From Pseudocolwellia sp048296855 (GTDB lineage Bacteria > Pseudomonadota > Gammaproteobacteria > Enterobacterales > Alteromonadaceae), in assembly GCA_048296855.1 (NCBI GenBank), contig CP182631.1: a stretch of DNA of 64,000 bases. One strand, 5' to 3'. The translations under genes were made by a program, and so were the position numbers. The notes under the pieces were generated by a model, which did not search any database, had not been told where the DNA came from, and saw only the letters and a list, made by a program, of their open reading frames with translations. This document shows, piece by piece, positions 61,942-64,000 of this stretch (positions are counted from its first letter, which is position 1; each line of letters starts with the position of its first letter).

Positions 61942-63047
61942 TTTTTCGACATAAAATCGATCAACAATGCAGATATTTTTGCCGCCACTGAAAGCGTTAT
62001 TTCTCTAGCGTTTTCATTATGGCTTGTGCTATTAGTAAATGGTGCTATTTCCATCATATCTGCTCCGGTAATATTAAAGCGTTCACCTAATGCAGTTATT
62101 ATTTGTAAAGCTTCATTTGGATAAAGTCCATCAGGTTCAGGTGTTCCTGTGGCCGAAGCAAACTCAGCGTCAATAGCGTCTATGTCAAAGCTCACATATA
62201 GTTCGTCTATATTATTCTCTGTAAGCTGTTTAATAATATTTTCAACAATAGGGTTAACACCAAGCGTTCTTACCTCGTTCGCCCAATGCTGTTTAACACC
62301 AAAAGTATTTTCCCAATGTGATTTAGGTTTACCACTAGAACGAATACCTATTTGAATTAAACAATCAGGGCTGGGTAAGTCATCCAATATATGCGTACAC
62401 CACGAGCCAAAACATAAGTCGATACCTAAACGCTCAGTAAGCAAATCGGTATGCGCATCAAAATGAATAACCGCGGCTTTTATTCCTTGTTTTTTCTTAC
62501 CTTGTAAATAAGCTTTAACTAAAGGATAACTTACCGAATGATCGCCACCTATACCAAAAATACCTTTTTGCGGAAACTCGCTATAAAAGTCATGCAATAC
62601 ATCTTCAGTAATACTTAATGGCGACACGGGGTATAATTTATCACTGCTGCCATAAAGTGCTTTTTGGCAATTTGAAATAGTCGCTTCATTCAAGTATTTA
62701 TCGTGCAGCAAATGCGGTATAACTCTAATATCACCTAAATCATAACTGTTTAGCTCTGGGTGCTGTTCTAATAAAAACGAACGTAAAAACAACGGCCCCC
62801 AATTAGCACCTCTTAAAATACCGCCACCACAATCTGAAGCAATACCTAAAATAACAGCGTTTGAAGTATTAGGAAGTAAAGATAAAGTATTAAGCCAATG
62901 TTTATCTATGTTGGTTGTTGTACCAAAAATACGTTGATGAAGCTGCTCTTTACGCTCTTTAGCAGTGTTAACCGTGAACACGCCATTACCTGGCGGACAC
63001 AAACAATGTGAGAGTTTCTCGAATAAGGGAGTTGATATCGGCTTCAT
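61938..63047 (-). CDS. Ureohydrolase (arginase/agmatinase/formimidoylglutamase family)
   Basis: Hydrolase of 369 residues with the di-manganese ureohydrolase core: H170 (GIGGDHS), D197, H199 and D201 (HFDAHTD), D288 and D290 (SFDIDAID), with E304 in GTPEPDG. All six metal ligands are present, so it should be active. About 60 extra N-terminal residues precede the usual core, and overall similarity to classic arginase or HutG is modest. It would release urea, guanidine, formamide or ammonia from an amidino or guanidino group. It converges with the Lrp-type gene, and GAGGTAAA precedes its ATG. The substrate is unknown. Confidence 0.88.
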   Translation of the reverse strand: MKPISTPLFEKLSHCLCPPGNGVFTVNTAKERKEQLHQRIFGTTTNIDKHWLNTLSLLPNTSNAVILGIASDCGGGILRGANWGPLFLRSFLLEQHPELNSYDLGDIRVIPHLLHDKYLNEATISNCQKALYGSSDKLYPVSPLSITEDVLHDFYSEFPQKGIFGIGGDHSVSYPLVKAYLQGKKKQGIKAAVIHFDAHTDLLTERLGIDLCFGSWCTHILDDLPSPDCLIQIGIRSSGKPKSHWENTFGVKQHWANEVRTLGVNPIVENIIKQLTENNIDELYVSFDIDAIDAEFASATGTPEPDGLYPNEALQIITALGERFNITGADMMEIAPFTNSTSHNENAREITLSVAAKISALLIDFMSKN

Positions 63048-63252
63048 AATTTACCTCTATATTTAACGTTAACCAAAACTGGTACATAAAGAGATATTTT
63101 ATGGGAATACTAAAAAATTAAATTTTGAAAATGGGAGCATTTCAAAAAAATACGATGGTAATCCCCCCCTCTAACAATTACTTGAGCTTTAATATCAATT
63201 CTAACAATTAATTATTGGCGTTAATATTAAAGCCCTATTATAGTTAAGTAAG

Positions 63253-63735
63253 TTATAACTTCTTTTGCCAAAAAACAGCTTGACCCATTTTAGGATCTAA
63301 CTCGTAACCTGCAAAACCTTGTTTAGCATAAGCAGACTTGGCAACCGTATTCCCTTCTAATACTTCAAGCGTTAACTTACAGCAGCCCATTTCTTTTGCT
63401 ATTTGTTCAACCTTATTAAACATCAGCTGCGTTAAGCCTTGTCTTCTATACGCTTTTAATACCGCTACATCATGAAAGTTAACTAAAGGTTTAGCATTAA
63501 AGGTAGAAAAGCCCACAACACAATTAGCAATAGCCGCAGGTTTATCATCAACATACACCAACACCGAAAACACATTATTTTGTTGTTTTAAATTTTCAAT
63601 TAAATGTTGCTGGGTATATTCACAAAGCGGTTCACCACCGCCCATAGGATCCATCGCATATGCATTTAATAAGAGTAAAACATCTTTCGCGTGTTGTTCA
63701 TTGTGGTAATCGGCTTTTATTACTTCTACAGTCAT
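63253..63735 (-). CDS. GNAT family N-acetyltransferase
   Basis: Cytoplasmic acetyltransferase of 160 residues. The acetyl-CoA site is RRQGLTQLMFNKVEQIA (Q/R-x-x-G-L-type loop), preceded by LVNFHDVAVL and followed by CKLTLEVLEGN and SAYAKQGFAGYEL. Substrate unknown. The ATG at 63735 has AAGGA 6 nt upstream; a GTG at 63738 is in frame. It is divergent from proS. Confidence 0.88.
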   Translation of the reverse strand: MTVEVIKADYHNEQHAKDVLLLLNAYAMDPMGGGEPLCEYTQQHLIENLKQQNNVFSVLVYVDDKPAAIANCVVGFSTFNAKPLVNFHDVAVLKAYRRQGLTQLMFNKVEQIAKEMGCCKLTLEVLEGNTVAKSAYAKQGFAGYELDPKMGQAVFWQKKL

Positions 63736-63929
63736 CACTATTCCTTAAGTTAACCCTTTAATTTTTTTAAACAATGTACCTCAATATATTCAACAATATA
63801 ACCCTGTAAAACAGCAATATTAAGGAAAAACATCAATAATGTTTATTTATCGCTTTTGCCAACCAAAGTGCCCTGTTAGAATACCGCCATTACGAAATTA
63901 ACACGTCTATTTAACGGAAAATTTTCTCA

Positions 63930-64000
63930 ATGCGTACTAGCCAATATTTACTTTCAACACTGAAAGAAACCCCAGCCAACGCTGAAGTTATCAGTCATCA
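63930..64000 (+). CDS. proS: Prolyl-tRNA synthetase, 5' end (partial)
   Basis: The last 71 bases encode the first 23 residues of a protein, beginning MRTSQYLLSTLKETP and then NAEVISH. From memory the E. coli ProS N-terminus is nearly identical over this stretch, so the call is firm although only about 4% of the gene is present. The gene runs off the right edge of the window. Confidence 0.93.
   Translation, partial: MRTSQYLLSTLKETPANAEVISH

Noticed and set aside
1..64000. tRNA, rRNA, CRISPR arrays, prophage or complete insertion sequences
   Set aside because: Reading by eye found no T-loop-like tRNA cores, no regularly spaced direct repeats and no transposase or phage structural genes.

Overview
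The window is about 64 kb of AT-rich chromosome. It most likely comes from a marine gammaproteobacterium of the Alteromonadales, in or near Colwelliaceae (Colwellia, Thalassotalea, Cognaticolwellia). This rests on protein style (DUF3083, RcsF–TrmO, a cbb3 oxidase, many TonB receptors, a permease-type sensor kinase) and on low GC. It is an inference without a database search. Housekeeping anchors are dcd, mrp, metG, rcsF–trmO, ccoNOQP and the first 23 codons of proS at the right edge. I see no tRNA, rRNA, CRISPR array, prophage or intact insertion sequence.

Layout. 0.3–4.6 kb: a hybrid histidine kinase whose sensor part is an NCS1-type nucleobase permease, followed by its LuxR-type response regulator. 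4.6–10 kb: an unknown membrane-anchored protein, a secreted beta-helix protein, a ModF-like ATPase, a small membrane protein and a HEPN-like protein. 10.1–20.8 kb: one long minus-strand operon-like run with a TonB receptor, a TVP38–flavin oxidoreductase fusion, a DUF547 protein, the YnjB–YnjC–YnjD ABC importer, a YnjF-like CDP-alcohol phosphatidyltransferase and a fatty acid hydroxylase/sterol desaturase-family enzyme. 21–24.6 kb: a secreted VOC protein, a MITE-like element, dgoA–dgoK and a second inverted-repeat element. 24.6–34.6 kb: backbone genes. 34.8–38.1 kb: ccoNOQP. 38.6–45.3 kb: sugar catabolism with an aldo/keto reductase, a lactonase, an LgoD-like dehydrogenase, an ExoP-C-like secreted protein, an IclR regulator and a lipoprotein sulfatase. 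45.4–51.7 kb: formaldehyde dehydrogenase with a LysR regulator, a DUF1080 protein and a DUF1501/DUF1800 pair. 51.7–53.3 kb: a lipase and a ParD/ParE pair beside attC-like sites. 53.3–55 kb: an S4 protein and a DUF3422 protein. 55–63.1 kb: a catabolic island with a DUF917 protein, an M14 carboxypeptidase, an NCS1 permease, a TonB receptor, an Lrp regulator and an arginase-family hydrolase. 63.2–64 kb: a GNAT protein and the proS start.

How the genes may work together. The 38.6–45.3 kb block can be read as oxidative use of a sulfated L-sugar: sulfatase, then aldose dehydrogenase, then lactonase, then aldonate 5-dehydrogenase. L-galactose fits better than L-fucose because the third enzyme resembles E. 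coli LgoD and no fuconate dehydratase is present. dgoK–dgoA could take a 2-keto-3-deoxy-galactonate stream to pyruvate and glyceraldehyde-3-phosphate. The 55–63 kb block pairs outer- and inner-membrane uptake with three intracellular hydrolases and its own regulator. It is my best candidate for an undescribed pathway, probably for a small N-rich, amidino- or hydantoin-like compound. The permease-like sensor kinase at the left end may sense a related ligand.

Small-scale structure includes two families of dispersed palindromic repeats, a 253-bp MITE-like element, several strong bidirectional terminators between convergent genes, and operator-like palindromes upstream of dgoK, in the LgoD/ExoP divergent region and in the Lrp/TonB divergent region.
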